Positions 34,499 to 46,096 of a stretch of 64,000 bases of DNA are shown here, piece after piece. Position numbers and translations under genes: made by a program. Within the stretch, counting starts at the first letter, position 1. Every line of letters begins with the position of its first letter. This stretch comes from Penicillium oxalicum. Its lineage: Eukaryota > Ascomycota > Eurotiomycetes > Eurotiales > Aspergillaceae. The DNA lies in contig NC_064650.1 of NCBI RefSeq assembly GCF_001723175.1, forward strand, positions 434,001 to 498,000. The letters run 5' to 3'. Under the pieces are notes generated by a model that ran no database searches, was not told the DNA's origin, and worked only from the letters and a program-made list of their open reading frames with translations.

Positions 34499-35578
34499 AT
34501 GGGCTCCATCGGATCAGTCCTGCCTATCCACGCTTCCAATGACTCCTCTTCGGGGGCGACCCCTACACGGCTACTCATCTTGAGTGTGCCCCGCACTGCG
34601 TCGAACTTGTTCGCAAAGGTTCTGAATGTGGCCAATCAGCCCTATCTGAAGACGAATCCATTCACTGGATATTTTTTCTACCCTGCCTTCACCTCCGTGG
34701 CGATGGAGAACCTAGCGGCCAAAGATCCAAAGGACTGGCCCTCTGAGCAGCGACAAAAATACATCGACCTCTGTCAGCAATGCTTGGATAATTTGGAAGA
34801 TATGTCTCAGCAGGCCCAGGCCGAAAACAAAGTTGCTTGTGCCAAGGAGCATGTGGCGTGGCTGATCGATCCAGAGCTCTTCTTTTTATCGAAATGTGAC
34901 CGCACGAATATGGAGAGTCTACTACGCGTCCAGGTTCCAAAAGAGTACGGCCAATCACAAACCTATACCCAGCCCACCTTTTTGCCCGACGAATACCTAC
35001 GGACGTGGCAGATGGCGTTCACCATTCGCCACCCAGCTTTGGCATATCCTTCCCTGTATCGCGCCCTCAAGAAAGCGGGAGAAGGGGGCTTCGTTGACGA
35101 GGATGGCATCAGAGGCGCCTCCTTGAGCAACATGACCCTGCGCTGGACTCGTGCAATGTACGATTGGTGTATGCACCAACCCGGCATGTCCGCTCCTCTT
35201 ATCATCGATGCACATGATTTGATCCACACGCCTGAGGTCATGCTGAAGTTCTGTGACCAGACGGGGCTTGACAAGGCGAGCTTGCAATTCGAGTGGAGCA
35301 AGGACGGGAAGAAAAAGTCCGACCACTGGGCTGAGATTGACAAAAACAACCCAGAACTCGTCGAGAATCACAGAAGGGCTGCTAGTATCATGCTCTCGAC
35401 ACTGGAAGCCTCCACTGGCCTGATGAAGGACAAGACACCAGCCCAGGTTGACATTGCGGCTGAGTCGGCCAAGTGGGAAGACGAGTTTGGTAAAGAGTTT
35501 GCCGAGCTCATTGAAACGGCCGTTCAGAATTCCATGGAAGATTATGAATATCTGAAGGCTCGGCGTTTGACTGTCTGA
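34499..35578 (+). CDS. P-loop NTPase-fold, sulfotransferase-like fungal protein
   Basis: Intronless, 359 aa from the first ATG. Residues about 26-40 (LILSVPRTASNLFAK) resemble the 5'-phosphosulfate-binding loop of sulfotransferases. A later TIRHPALAYPSLYRAL segment resembles the 3'-phosphate-binding Arg/Ser region, so PAPS-dependent sulfation or a related nucleotide-binding role is possible. Fungal proteins of this type are usually labelled hypothetical, and some lie near secondary metabolism genes. No such cluster is present here. No signal peptide or membrane segment is seen, so it is probably cytosolic. The C-terminal third is rich in acidic and basic helices. The fold assignment is moderately sure, the activity unknown. 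Confidence 0.75.
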   Translation: MGSIGSVLPIHASNDSSSGATPTRLLILSVPRTASNLFAKVLNVANQPYLKTNPFTGYFFYPAFTSVAMENLAAKDPKDWPSEQRQKYIDLCQQCLDNLEDMSQQAQAENKVACAKEHVAWLIDPELFFLSKCDRTNMESLLRVQVPKEYGQSQTYTQPTFLPDEYLRTWQMAFTIRHPALAYPSLYRALKKAGEGGFVDEDGIRGASLSNMTLRWTRAMYDWCMHQPGMSAPLIIDAHDLIHTPEVMLKFCDQTGLDKASLQFEWSKDGKKKSDHWAEIDKNNPELVENHRRAASIMLSTLEASTGLMKDKTPAQVDIAAESAKWEDEFGKEFAELIETAVQNSMEDYEYLKARRLTV

Positions 35579-36187
35579 GAGAGGCGCCAGTCTGACTGGG
35601 AGATGGAGATCGCCCAAATGGGTACGGTATTATGAAATTGCGAAGATCCCCCTCTCAGGAATTATTTTTACCAGCATTAGTCCACAGGAAGGAATTACTA
35701 CATTTGAACACTCACGGACACCAAACAACGTAACCAAGTACCGAAAAGCCAATGTTTCTTGTTGAATAGGCTGTTCATCCATTTGTAGAGAGTGAAGTCG
35801 TTTCAGTAACGTGTCACTCGTTTCTGCTAGAACATCTCGTGGTTGTCTAGGACCGAGTCAAGCTTTCTGTTCCAGGCCATCCAGCCACCAGCCGCCGGAG
35901 GTGGGTTGAACACCCTTCACCCCATTCAAGGTATTTTCCAATTTCGTTGAGATGCTTGCCTGAGCGGCTTCTCCGAGGAAGCCTCTTGCGCAACAACTGG
36001 CGGACGGGATGCGGAAGTTTCAGTAAGCCGTTGATGCCGCTCGTCTAGGGTGAAACTCCACGCCGCGAAAAAAAAGGGAGGGACCCAAAAGTCAAAAAAA
36101 AAGCTTGCTTGTTAAGATGTGATCAATATAGACAAATAATAGTACATCCCGGGTATGCTTTGTCCACCCCTTCGAAAACTCGTACAT
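35579..36187. other. Convergent intergenic region
   Basis: Two 3' ends meet here. No coding signal is seen. An A-rich run lies near 36066-36103, just past the stop of the ribosomal protein gene. Confidence 0.6.
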
Positions 36188-37003
36188 TTACTTCCTGCCA
36201 CCACCACCCATAAACGCCTTCTTCTGGCGGACATAGGCGTTGACAACGTTCTCCACACTGCGACGATCGTGCTTGCGAGCACTGCGTAGATCGAAAATGT
36301 TAGCAAAGCAACATCCGAGGTGCCTACATCGACAGATGAATGGAGGAATTCCACATACCGCATGTAGTACAGTCTTGCCCGACGGATCTTGCGCTGGGCC
36401 CGCTGGACAATCTCAACACTCTGAATGTTGGGGTTGAACACCTTCACCGACATCTCCACAGCGACACGTGTGAGCTCGTTTCGGAGCAAGAAAGAAGTGT
36501 CGATTCCGCGGAGCTTGATGCTCAGGACAACGCCGTTGAAAGGATCGCCATTCTTGAATGTGACGCGAACAATGTCTCCGGGTCGAACGCTCCGGGGGTT
36601 TCGGCGATAATCGAACAGAGCCTTGCGCTCACCCTTGGGGTCAAGGGTTTCCAATTGCGTTTCGGTGACCTTGGCGACGGGATCTTTGCATGCTTTGCGG
36701 GCAGAAGGGGGAGGGTTGAAGACCTTGATGGGTTTGGGGGCTACTCATGACCAAAGCGATTAGACGTGTGGGTTTCAAAGCTTCCCCCAGGTGACCAGCG
36801 CACATACCGTTCTCTGGACGCATGCGAGTCGGTAATTGTGAGAGGAACTGCTCGGGCAGGCCCTGGGGCAGAGGTACGCGCTTGGGACGCTGTGAGTAGA
36901 CCGTTGAGAGGCAACGGCGACCGAGATGAGACTGGACCATGTCTGTTGTCCTCATCAGTGATCGCAAGCAGCCGAGGGGCTGCATCGTGGGTAGAGCCGC
37001 CAT
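36188..37003 (-). CDS. img1: Mitochondrial large-subunit ribosomal protein bL19m
   Basis: Three exons on the minus strand (37003-36808, 36740-36359, 36281-36188) join to 223 aa. The core matches bacterial-type L19: RRNPRSVRPGDIVRVTFKNG, GVVLSIKLRGIDTSFLLR, MSVKVFNPNIQSVEIVQR and RRARLYYMR. An N-terminal Arg/Ser-rich stretch with few acidic residues looks like a mitochondrial targeting sequence. Yeast IMG1 is the counterpart and is needed for respiratory growth. The last exon encodes a basic tail ending GGGGRK. It is transcribed divergently from another probably mitochondrial gene only 236 bases away. Confidence 0.9.
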
Positions 37004-37239
37004 GATTGTGATGATTTGGTTAATGAAGATGCGGAAGTCCGAGTCGAGTTTTGGATGGAGCGGACTGGCAGAATTTCTGCCAAGTCCCGATTTTGTTCGG
37101 CGACACCCTTCTCCGCCTCATCTCTCTTTTCGCGTTGACACCGTCAGTTCACAAGGAACAAATTAGGTGCGTCTTCTGAGAAGTGAGCTTTTTTTTCAAA
37201 GGGCGAACTGACTGGTCCTCATTTTAGATCATACAAGTC
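37004..37239. promoter_or_regulatory. Compact bidirectional promoter for two mitochondrial-type genes
   Basis: The ATG codons of bL19m and the divergent gene are 236 bases apart. A probable 5'-UTR intron of the rightward gene (37167-37227: GTGCGT donor, AACTGAC branch, TTTTAG acceptor) takes up part of it. Co-regulation is an inference. Confidence 0.55.
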
Positions 37240-38374
37240 ATGGCGCAATTTGCAATGGGCAGCTTTGCCCGCTGGTCGAACAGCGTCCGCCATACGCTGG
37301 CATCCCAATCTCGCGGATATGCGTCCAAGTCAGGTAATTTGAAAGTTCAGGCCTACATACTCTTACAAACCGTGTTGCTAAGGCTCCTGCGATTGCATAG
37401 CTATTCCTACGTTCCCTGAAACCTCGTCTCCCGAACTCGACCAGCTTCTCTACCGATTCCGTCAAGATCGTTTCATCCCGTCAGGGCTTCCAAACCAACA
37501 ACGCCGTAATATGTTCAAGGAGAAACACAAACAGCGGCTGGAGGACGAGCCAATCTCTGTTGCGATCAGCGAGAATGAGGAGTACACATTGCGGCCCATG
37601 GCTGTAGGCGAGCTACCGACGAAGAAGGACGCCTACGAGGTTCTGCGGCTCATTGCTGCCAACAACGAATGGAAGACACTTCTGCCTTTCCTGAGCGGCC
37701 TTTACATGTCAGATTTCAGACTGAACGCCAACCGCTTTGCTCAGCTTGTACGAAAGGCCAGCGATGCAGGCAAGCTCCCTGTCATCATGGAATGCATCCG
37801 TCAAGGACACCGCACTGGGTTCCACCTTCGTGACCTGACTGTTGTTGAACGTCTTTTCTACGATATCCACGTCATTGCGCAGCGCGCAGACTTCCAGGGC
37901 CCGGCTCTCACCAAGATGCTTAACTTAGCCAAGCAAGCGATTGATCTGATCGACCAGGACATTACCACGCAAACATCATCTTCCAAGATAGAGAACCCCA
38001 AGTTCCAACCGTCCGTGATCGGAACACTTCTCGAGCTCACTGCTGCTCGCGCCATCAATGAGTTTGGCGGCAAAGATCAGGCGAACGAGGTGCTAGGGTA
38101 CGCGCGCAAGTTGATTGCCGCTCGGCCTCTGTACCGAGAGCAAAAGGTACTGGCGGCCGAGACTGGCTCTGCTGCAGAGAGGGCGCAGCAAATTCTGCCC
38201 GTCTACAATGGATTACGGCTCTGTCTCTCGATCCACGGCCTGGCCTTGGACAAAACGCTCCATGGTCTTGTGACAGAGCTATTGGCGGAGACAAAAGCCG
38301 AGCTCGAGGACCTTGTCGATAAAGTGAACAAGCCCCAGGTTCAAGATCTCGTGCGCTCGGTTCTTCAGGCTTAG
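37240..38374 (+). CDS. Conserved fungal protein, probably mitochondrial, function unknown
   Basis: Exons 37240-37333 and 37401-38374 join to 355 aa. The N terminus (MAQFAMGSFARWSNSVRHTL) is basic, Ser-rich and lacks acidic residues, as in mitochondrial presequences. The rest is mostly helical. A hydrophilic stretch rich in charged residues gives way to helix-rich repeats (for example ANRFAQLVRKASDAGK and LPVIMECIRQGHRTGF) that recall tetratricopeptide/pentatricopeptide-type solenoids. I do not recognise the family by name. The shared promoter with bL19m supports a role in mitochondrial gene expression or respiration, but that is only inference. Confidence 0.8.
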
Positions 38375-38596
38375 AGCCCACCGAGAGCTATTAGCACATG
38401 TACATTATACTTCCCGTTCTAAAATTCTATATCGAAGCCTTGTTATTATAAATTCGACGTCGATTAACTCACTTAGCACAACCTACAGACACGTTCAGTG
38501 AATTTTGTATCTCCTCTCCTATAGCGAGGCCAAATAACCAGAACCAAATCATAAATCGACTAGCCTGTATCTTGGAATCCACCACCCCGGAGAAGC

Positions 38597-40507
38597 TCAA
38601 ACATTCAGACTCAAGGTATTATCAGCAGTGATACGTCCCCGTGTGGGAAGTGTCACTTCACCGTTCACGACAGCAGGTCCGGAGACACGGATCTAAAAAT
38701 TTTCGACCATTAGATGTACTGCGACCTAAAGGTCACTTGGAAAACATGACTTACCTGTCCCTGGGGATTCTCATCAGTCGTCCCATCCTCGGCGATGCCT
38801 GTCAATGTGATTTCAGTGCTACTGAGAGGTGCGCCAAAGTGGTTCCAGCCGCCAAGGTTGCGATAATCGAACACATTAGTCTGGGTGATGGCACCGGCAA
38901 TACCAGGTCCAGTGAGAGCGTAGACAATTCGAGCATTCATATAGATCCGTAGATCAGTCATCTGCTCTGTGGTCAGACGGGTGGCCGGATCAGCGTCGAT
39001 ACGGTGTGAAATGCACAGAAGGCGCAGCTTTTCCAAAGAGAGCTCCGCAGTCGGGGCGACGTGAACGAGCTGATTAAAAAAGCTGTGGGACGGCATGACG
39101 CCTGCGTCCAATGTGCGAGCCTGCATCCATCGCCCTAAGAATGAGATAAGACCAGCGCGTGGTGCCATCACTTGATCATGATATCCAGAAATAGTCTTTG
39201 AGGACGCAATGATGACAGTGGGTGAGACTCCTTTGGTCGCAAGAGCGAAGTCGACACTTTCGCCGGCGACCGAGTTGAGAGCAACTGAGGCATTAGAGTA
39301 CAGTGCATTGAGAACTTGACAGAGGGGATACGAGCGAGAAAGCGAGTCGATCGAGAGAACAAGATCAGACTCTTGGAAGCGTTGGTTTCGAGGAAGCGCC
39401 GACCCAAGAGCTCCAATGGCCGCCACGAGGTTCTGAAGTGTGTTAGATCCAATCGGGCAATGATAAAGAGAGTGATGGGATGTATTCAGTTCCCATTAAG
39501 GCTCAAATTTACCTCCTGTGTAAAGTCAATGAATTGACCAGTCTCGGACTCGAAGGCCCACACTGTGCTAAGACCAGGAACCGGAGTCGTGGGATCATAT
39601 TCAGGGACTTCGAAGCCAGCAATGTCCTTCCCTTCTTCGACAAGCTCGTGCCATACAGCAACATCAAGTGAGCTCGTAACATCCTTGGGAACTTCGTGCC
39701 AGTCCATGTGCTGATTACCATAGTTGGCAACCCAGACGACGACAGACAGTTGCTTGTTATTCTTCGTGACAAAGGACAAGTCGAGTGAGCCAGCTTGCGC
39801 AATGAGAGCATCGGCTTTCACATCTTGCAACTGGGCCGACAGAGTCGCAGCAGGTAGGTTATGGGGAACCAGGACGACCTTGAATCCGTAGAATGATCCG
39901 GCTAGGGGGTTCGGCGTATTTACGTTAGTCGCATATCAAAGCTCAAAAGCCCAAGACAATTCTCACCAAATATCGCGGACAGATGTTCGATCGAATCGGT
40001 GAGACAGACGGCAACGGTCTTGACTTTTGCTTTCTGGAGATGTTGACCGATCACGTTGATCTCTTGAGTGACTTTGCCCAGTGAGTGTTCCACAGCATTC
40101 TTTCCCAGAACAGTGTAGATCTTGCCCTGTTTACCAGAGGTGGTGCCATCTTCGTTCAGTGCTCCACGGACGGCGGTTTTCCAAATATCACGCAGGTCAC
40201 CCCGACGGCCAGCGGTCCATTTTGGAGTTCCTGGGTCTTTCACATTTAAGCCCTGACGAAGTGGATATCCATACGGTGTCTCGAGGCCGCGGAAAGTAGC
40301 CGATTCACCAACTTGTCGAATTGGAGAGCCGGTTGACTGACGAGCGAGGAGGTATGGATGCACGTCGGGATCTCTATTCGACAAGACTGAATAGATTCCA
40401 AAGACCGCAAGGGCACCGGCAAGCACAGTAGTGTAAATGCTCCAGTCTGCGACTAGGTCCGAGAGCGCCGCGTCTAATCTCTCCAGAATGGAGAGCTCCC
40501 CAGCCAT
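38597..40507 (-). CDS. Membrane-anchored ANL-superfamily (AMP-binding-like) protein with a degenerate active site
   Basis: Four exons on the minus strand (40507-39967, 39901-39513, 39432-38755, 38692-38597) give 567 aa. One hydrophobic segment at about residues 21-38 (YTTVLAGALAVFGIYSVL) is probably a membrane anchor. A long region follows with the layout of acyl-CoA synthetases/adenylate-forming enzymes. It includes KIYTVLGKNAVEHSL and the SIEHLSAIFG-GSFYGFKVVLV helix-strand pair. The segment that should be the ATP-binding P-loop (YTSGSTGxPKG in active members) reads WAFESETGQFIDFTQENL, lacking the Lys and most Gly/Thr. The protein may bind without activating substrate, or be structural. The final short exon ends in a predicted strand-rich tail (VSGPAVVNGEVTLPTRG). 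No C-terminal GTPase or dehydrogenase domain is present. Confidence 0.75.
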
Positions 40508-41136
40508 TTTGGCTAACGTGGACTGCCCGGCTTTCAATCACCAAGAAAACACTCGCAACAGGTGGCTGAAGTCACACTGCACTTGAATGTGAATTAATGC
40601 GTCAAAAATATGAAAAAGAAGATAGAATAGGCGAGTTTCCTAATGGTTGCCTGGAAATCGCAAATCAACGGAGACGAGGACGGCGGGTCACGTCAGCTGT
40701 CATCAAGGCACCACCTTGGACCTCCAGATAACAAGATAACGGCTGAGGGGTTCCTCACCTGCGGAAGAGGCGGCGGCTCGGGTTATCAAATAACCGGCGG
40801 CTACACGGTAGACGCGCGACGCAGCGGCTGTTTCTTCACTCCTAGCGACCATCAACAATCTCGGGTTTAGAGATGTTTCGCTGAAAGGCCAGGTCCAGTC
40901 TTTCCCATTACAATGGTTTACTAACAGTTCACAATCTGCGCAACCACAGTCATCCAAACAGGTAAGTTTCCAACTCGAAAACTGACAACAATTCGAAATG
41001 TAAGTCCTCGACTCGACTCCTGCATTAGACCGCATCACGAAGGTCCTTTGTTGATCGATTGTCCAGCCGCATCTCCCTTCCTGCGAGGTCCGAGGTTCCA
41101 ACAGCTTCAAGCCGCCCCCAACCGCAATTGCACTCA
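40508..41136. other. Divergent upstream region
   Basis: 629 bases shared between the leftward ANL-like gene and the rightward Pom34 gene. No coding feature is supported. An ATG with a GTAAGT-like donor near 40999 could belong to a 5' exon of Pom34, but I found no acceptor that keeps frame. Confidence 0.5.
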
Positions 41137-42049
41137 ATGGCTGCACGATCTCATCCATCTACACCCCGGGCTGGACCCTTCACTGCGCCTGCGGCTACTC
41201 CTGCATCCGAGGGAGGTACTCCGGGGAAATGGCGTCACCCCCAACTCAGTGAAGTGGTCCGACGCCAAAATGCGGCGAACTTCAGCGACAAGAACTTTCG
41301 AAGTGTGATCTGGAATGGATCAACTCTTCTTTTCACCTGGGTCTTTGGAGGGACCTTGAAATCTTAGTATGACTAGTCAATTCGACTCCTGATCGGCTAA
41401 AGCTGACAGCTCTCCATAGTGCGCGGCGCGTGTTCGACAGCAAGCCTGCTTATTGCGAGCTTCCTTTGTTACTTCTGCAGGGATTGCTGCTGTTCAATAT
41501 TCTTTTGGCGCTTTACCCCCTTTTCAGGCCCAAGGACAACCTTTCTGACATCTCACTCACTCCTACACAACGAGCACTGCTAGGCCTGGATCCCAGCGTA
41601 GCACCTCCACCCCGGGGAGCACATATGTGACACCGCCTCGTTATCGCCTGTCCACCTCACGAAAAGCTAGCCCTATCAGCGCCAGCCGTCGGAGTGGCTC
41701 TCCTGTGTCGTCGGCTTCCACTTTCACCGAACGACGGGGCTCCTCCGGCACCTCCTTCTCTCCCGCTTCCAGTCCTCTGTTTACTAAAACGACAAATGCT
41801 GGAAGTCTGGAATCCAGTCACAGACTGAGCGTTGGGTCTTCCTCGCCTTTGGCCCGAAGCAACTCCTTTGGTGAATCAACAATGTCCAACATGTCTAGCA
41901 TCTCTGGCATGTCTGTCATGTCTGGCATGTCCAGCATTGGCCCCAGCACTCCATCTCCACTGGCAGGGAAGCGTCGCAGTCTTGGAGTGAGCAACAAATG
42001 GCTTTATGAGAGAAGTCGCAGGCTCTCTACCAGCAACAGTGCGCTTTGA
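41137..42049 (+). CDS. pom34: Nuclear pore membrane protein Pom34 (NPCC family), with a one-base frame disruption
   Basis: Exons 41137-41366 and 41420-42049. Family blocks are [37 protein letters not shown] with a membrane segment to LLALYPLF, and [17 protein letters not shown]. Pom34 sits in the pore membrane and anchors the inner ring with Pom152. After APPP the frame ends at TGA 41627-41629, while the next frame continues [14 protein letters not shown] and a Ser-rich tail. One extra C in the CCCC run at 41610-41613 would restore [13 protein letters not shown] and a 286-aa protein, so the indel looks like a homopolymer error or a recent loss. The tail has Met/Ser repeats ([19 protein letters not shown]). 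Both transmembrane regions are intact. Confidence 0.82.
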
Positions 42050-42566
42050 CAATCATTTGTGGTTTACTTTCTTCATGAGCGGCGCAAAAGGAGTTTACCT
42101 TTAATTTCCTTCGATTGAGCGCGTTGTCGTCTGTTAATTTCAATATGGTATCCACTATGAAAGATTTGCGTGGTGATTTTTCTGCGGTAAACCAGATAAG
42201 GATAGACTCGCTCCCCCCTCAATGCTCTATAAGTCAAAACAAATAAGCCAACATCTCGATTGTATACGAATAAGGCATTAACGCGACAGCTCCAATGAGT
42301 AGATTCAGTCAAGGTTAGCTTTAATAGCAGTGGTAGGTATAGCTCAAACGGGGTCCAGAATTAGCAAGACTGCTTCCCCGGGATTTGTTTTTGCTTCTCG
42401 GCATGTCGCGAGTACCGGAAAGCCAAGACTCCGCACCGGCGACCAACGTAATCACCATCATCACACGCGGGACAGTCGATGCGCAACGGAGACTCTTGAC
42501 ACCCTCAAGCCATTCCGCAGATCTTCTTCATGAAGGCTTAGCCTTCGCAATCTAGTCAATCCGGCG
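42050..42566. other. Intergenic, no gene recognised
   Basis: 517 bases between Pom34 and the Hid1-like gene. It holds the 3' region of the first and the promoter of the second. Confidence 0.6.
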
Positions 42567-45500
42567 ATGGGGGCCTCAGAGTCAAAGCTCGTCTTCAAGC
42601 AGGGTATCTTTCGATTGTCAGAGGAGAAAGAGATCCCCGCAGGCGACTCATACTGGACACGAGTAAGTCAACTTGACAACGTCTACCTCCAATCCTCCAC
42701 GTCTTCGTGTATTCACTAACGGTCGCCAAGTTCTGGGAGCTTCCAGAGTCCACAGAAGACGTATTCAGTCTGTTCACGCCAGCCGACATTCGCCGCACTC
42801 GCGACCATGCCTTTTCCAACTTCGAGACCCTACTGCTATCGGTATCATCGCGCTTAATAGTCCTCAAGAATCACCCTTCGTTTCCAGACCCCGATCTCGC
42901 CCCGGAACGCGATGCGCTCAACTGTATTCGAATATTGACCCGCCTCTTGCCGTTCATTCATGAAGCTGAACATTTGGAAGAATGGGAGGAGAAATTCTTC
43001 TGGGCAACTCGCAGAAGAAAGACCAGGCAGGCGCAGATCGCCGGAGAGGTTCTCTTTGATGAGGCGCAACCAGAGCAGCGGGATGGGTTTCCTTCCAGTG
43101 GGGAGGGGTATGAAGATGTGAAACCTCTTGCTGAGGAGCTGATCGACACGCTGCTTGACCTTCTGTTCTTTGCGGATTTCACCATACCTGTACTTCCGAC
43201 CGCGAAGAGCAAAATCTCCTTCTCGATTTGGCAGAGTGGTGTGGGCTGCAATACAGCAATGGGGTCAAACAAGACACTCGAGAGCAATCGATGTGAGATT
43301 TTGCGTCTACTGCTTACAATGACGGGAAAGGCGATGTATTTGCCTTCGAGTGAGTGCTCGTGATGATTTAAGACGCGGAATGGCTCAGTTAACTTACAGT
43401 CCCTAGACACTCTTCCCGTGCAAGGCGTCAGGGCGATGACGTATATTGCAACGTGTCAGGACAAGCAGTCAGTGTTGACACTGCTGTGCTCTCTTCTCAA
43501 TACGGTCCGTTTTTACGTTCATCGACCCAACGGGCGGCGGCTGATTATTCCCGCAGGCTATGAAATACAATCCCGCTGCATGGCGTGTGCCGTATGATCA
43601 TGTGGTCTGGAAAGATCCTCGACAGATTCTGGTGATCTACTGCTTGCAGCTTCTTCTGGTTCTCCTTCTTTACCCCATCCCAGAGGATGGCCGTGGCTCT
43701 CCACCAAAGAACTATTATCGCCATTACTACGGCAGACTCCACAGACCCCAAGATTTCCAATTCCTGGTTGACGGAATGACGAGAATTCTGAATCAGCCTG
43801 TACGTTTCCCTCCTTGTCCGTGTGGGCGATCTCTATTTCGTCTGTACTAATTCAGGCGTAGATGCAAGCCACAGCCTCGTACCTCCCTGGTAGTCAAAGG
43901 TCGGTGAAATGGGCACCCGAGATGCTCATATTGTTCTGGGAGACCCTCCAATGCAACAAACGCTTCCGATCTTTCATTATTGATTCGAATCGGTCACATG
44001 ACTTTTTGATTCTGTGCGTCTTCTATGCGATTGAGTACAGGACAGAGCCATCGAAGCAGGGGGTGGTCCGGCTCTGCATTTTCATTCTTCAGACGATGAG
44101 TGCCGAGCCCAATTTTGGAAAGAGCTTGAATATGAAATTCGAAGCGCAGGAGACGCTGCCGCAATCCATTCGTCTGCTCAATTTCCGCGGAAGCTATGCG
44201 GATTACCTTTTTATGGTACCTATGCCCGTTACGCATGTCATATGGGGTGAAGTTTGCTAACATGAAACAGTCAATTGAAACCCTCATAACGACCAGTAAA
44301 GGGAATCTAGACACTGTCTATCCTGCCCTCCTCACGATTCTTACCAATATTGCCCCTCATATCAAGCACATCTCTCCCAGTGCTTCCTCCAAGGTCGTCC
44401 AACTTTTTTCGGCAATGTCTGCGCCGAGCTTCTTGTTAGCCAATGAAACAAACCACACACTGCTTGCGTCCCTGCTAGACTTCATCAACGCAATTCTTGA
44501 GCACGGTTTCACGGGTGGGTTCTTAAATCTTTCCTGCAATTATTGCACTTCTGCGCCCAAAACTGACCAACCATTAAGAAAACCCATATCTTGTGTATGC
44601 AATCCTGAAGCATAGACAAAGATTTGAAGCCGTCCGAGCTTTTACCCTGGAAAGCGGACAGCGAGAGATTGAACGTCAAAAGGAGCAGCGCAAGGCCGGA
44701 GAAAATTCGACAGAGTCGACAACCAGCCCTACGTTACCTCATGCCGGGGATGACCTTTTTGCGCCTTCTGGCGCGCGCTCTCCGTTGACGCGCATTCCGG
44801 AAGAGAACGGTGCATTCGCGATTGGCGACGATGATTCTGAAGCAGAGGACACTGAAGAGGGAGGTCAATCTACACCAGCCCAATCTTCACCGTCTGCGCA
44901 AGCTTCTCGCAGGCCCTCGTTTGCCTCGACCGCGGATGAGACTGGTTCTCAGGTCCGGGGTATTTCCGAAAAGGCACGCGGTAAAATGCCAGCGGGGAGA
45001 CCCTCATTCTCGCGGCAAAACAGCATAACCAGCCTGGCGAGCGTCTCCGCGCTGTTTTCTCCGACATCTGCAGGCTTTGCTCCCACTGTTGCTTGGGTAT
45101 GTTCAACCCAGTGAACCCAAACTTTCGAAGGAGAAGCTAATTCATACATACAGCTCGAGTCATGGTTGCCGGATCTTCCCCTGCACACCATCCTGACCAT
45201 CATTGCAGCAATTGAGCCACACATTCCCGCCGCAGCCCTTCAAGCTACGTCCAGCCCGGAAGCTCGCACCCTCATCCATAATCTCCCATCCTTTGTCGAA
45301 GAGCCGCAGATTGCAGGGATCATCTCGGATCCAACGCCAGTTCGTGCGCAATCATTTGAATGGTCGGCTCTTTCGATGGGCTGGTATGAATCGCTTCTCT
45401 GGGGCTTCATCTTTTCGAGCGAGATGGTTGTTGGCTCTGCTGCAGGTGCTACCCCAGGAACCGTTGGTGTCTGGAACGGGACGGCTATTCGCCTCTTCCG

Positions 45501-45669
45501 AGTACAAGAAGCTGCTGCACAGGGACCTACCTTGCTCGCGCCCAAAGGTGCCGTCGACGCCGTCGGTAGCAATCTTGTCCAGCGTATTGGGAATCTCAGT
45601 CTTCGGGGACGCAACTCGATTTCTCAAGATACGCCGAGTGGTGCCCCTTCCAGCATGAGAGAAGTCTGA
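42567..45669 (+). CDS. Hid1-family protein (Golgi/ubiquitin-protease-associated)
   Basis: Eight exons (42567-42662, 42731-43349, 43407-43504, 43557-43799, 43862-44215, 44271-44514, 44579-45096, 45154-45669) join to 895 aa. The start MGASESKLVFK carries an N-myristoylation-type MGxxxS sequence. Conserved blocks include FWELPESTEDVFSLFT, NPAAWRVPYDHVV, YLPGSQRSVKWAPEML and NFRGSYADYLF. The family covers animal HID-1, which acts at the medial/trans-Golgi in dense-core vesicle biogenesis, and fission yeast Ftp105, which anchors the deubiquitinase Ubp5 at the Golgi. A Ser/Pro/Glu-rich linker (about residues 580-720) separates two helical parts; the C-terminal part has LESWLPDLPLHTIL. All introns are short with clean GT-AG ends. 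Function is inferred from the family. Confidence 0.92.
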
Positions 45670-46096
45670 ATGGGGGAAAGATAGACCCGTTTCTCTTCTT
45701 TATAGAATCCTAGTTTTCAAGCCTGGTGCGTTTCTTTTTTGCGTTGTTGCATGTTCCATCTGTATCGATACCTTGGGATGTTCGTTCAGCGTCGGAACTT
45801 GATAATGAAAGTCTCGAATTCCTTTTCCTCGGAATTGGAGACACCTGTCTCGACAATTTCCTCCGCAATCAAATTTTGGGAAGCCAGTTCACCCTGGCAC
45901 CACTCGTTGTAAGGTTGATAGGATGTCAGCCTCGTGAATGGCTGAGACAGTGATTGGGCCCGACACGTGCACGCGCCCGTCTCCGCCCTTTCCTGCTGGA
46001 GTCAAGGGCGGAGCAATTCTCAACTCTTACATACGTGAATAGTACTTTGATGAGCGAGCCATTGAACACTCGTTTTGATTTTCCAACTAATCAATC
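45670..46096. other. Intergenic, no gene recognised
   Basis: 427 bases, 3' region of the Hid1-like gene and promoter of the Aim6-like gene. Confidence 0.6.

Noticed and set aside
18288..35578. Secondary metabolite gene cluster
   Set aside because: Transporters and a sulfotransferase-like gene are present, but no PKS, NRPS, terpene cyclase or cluster-type Zn2Cys6 regulator was found.
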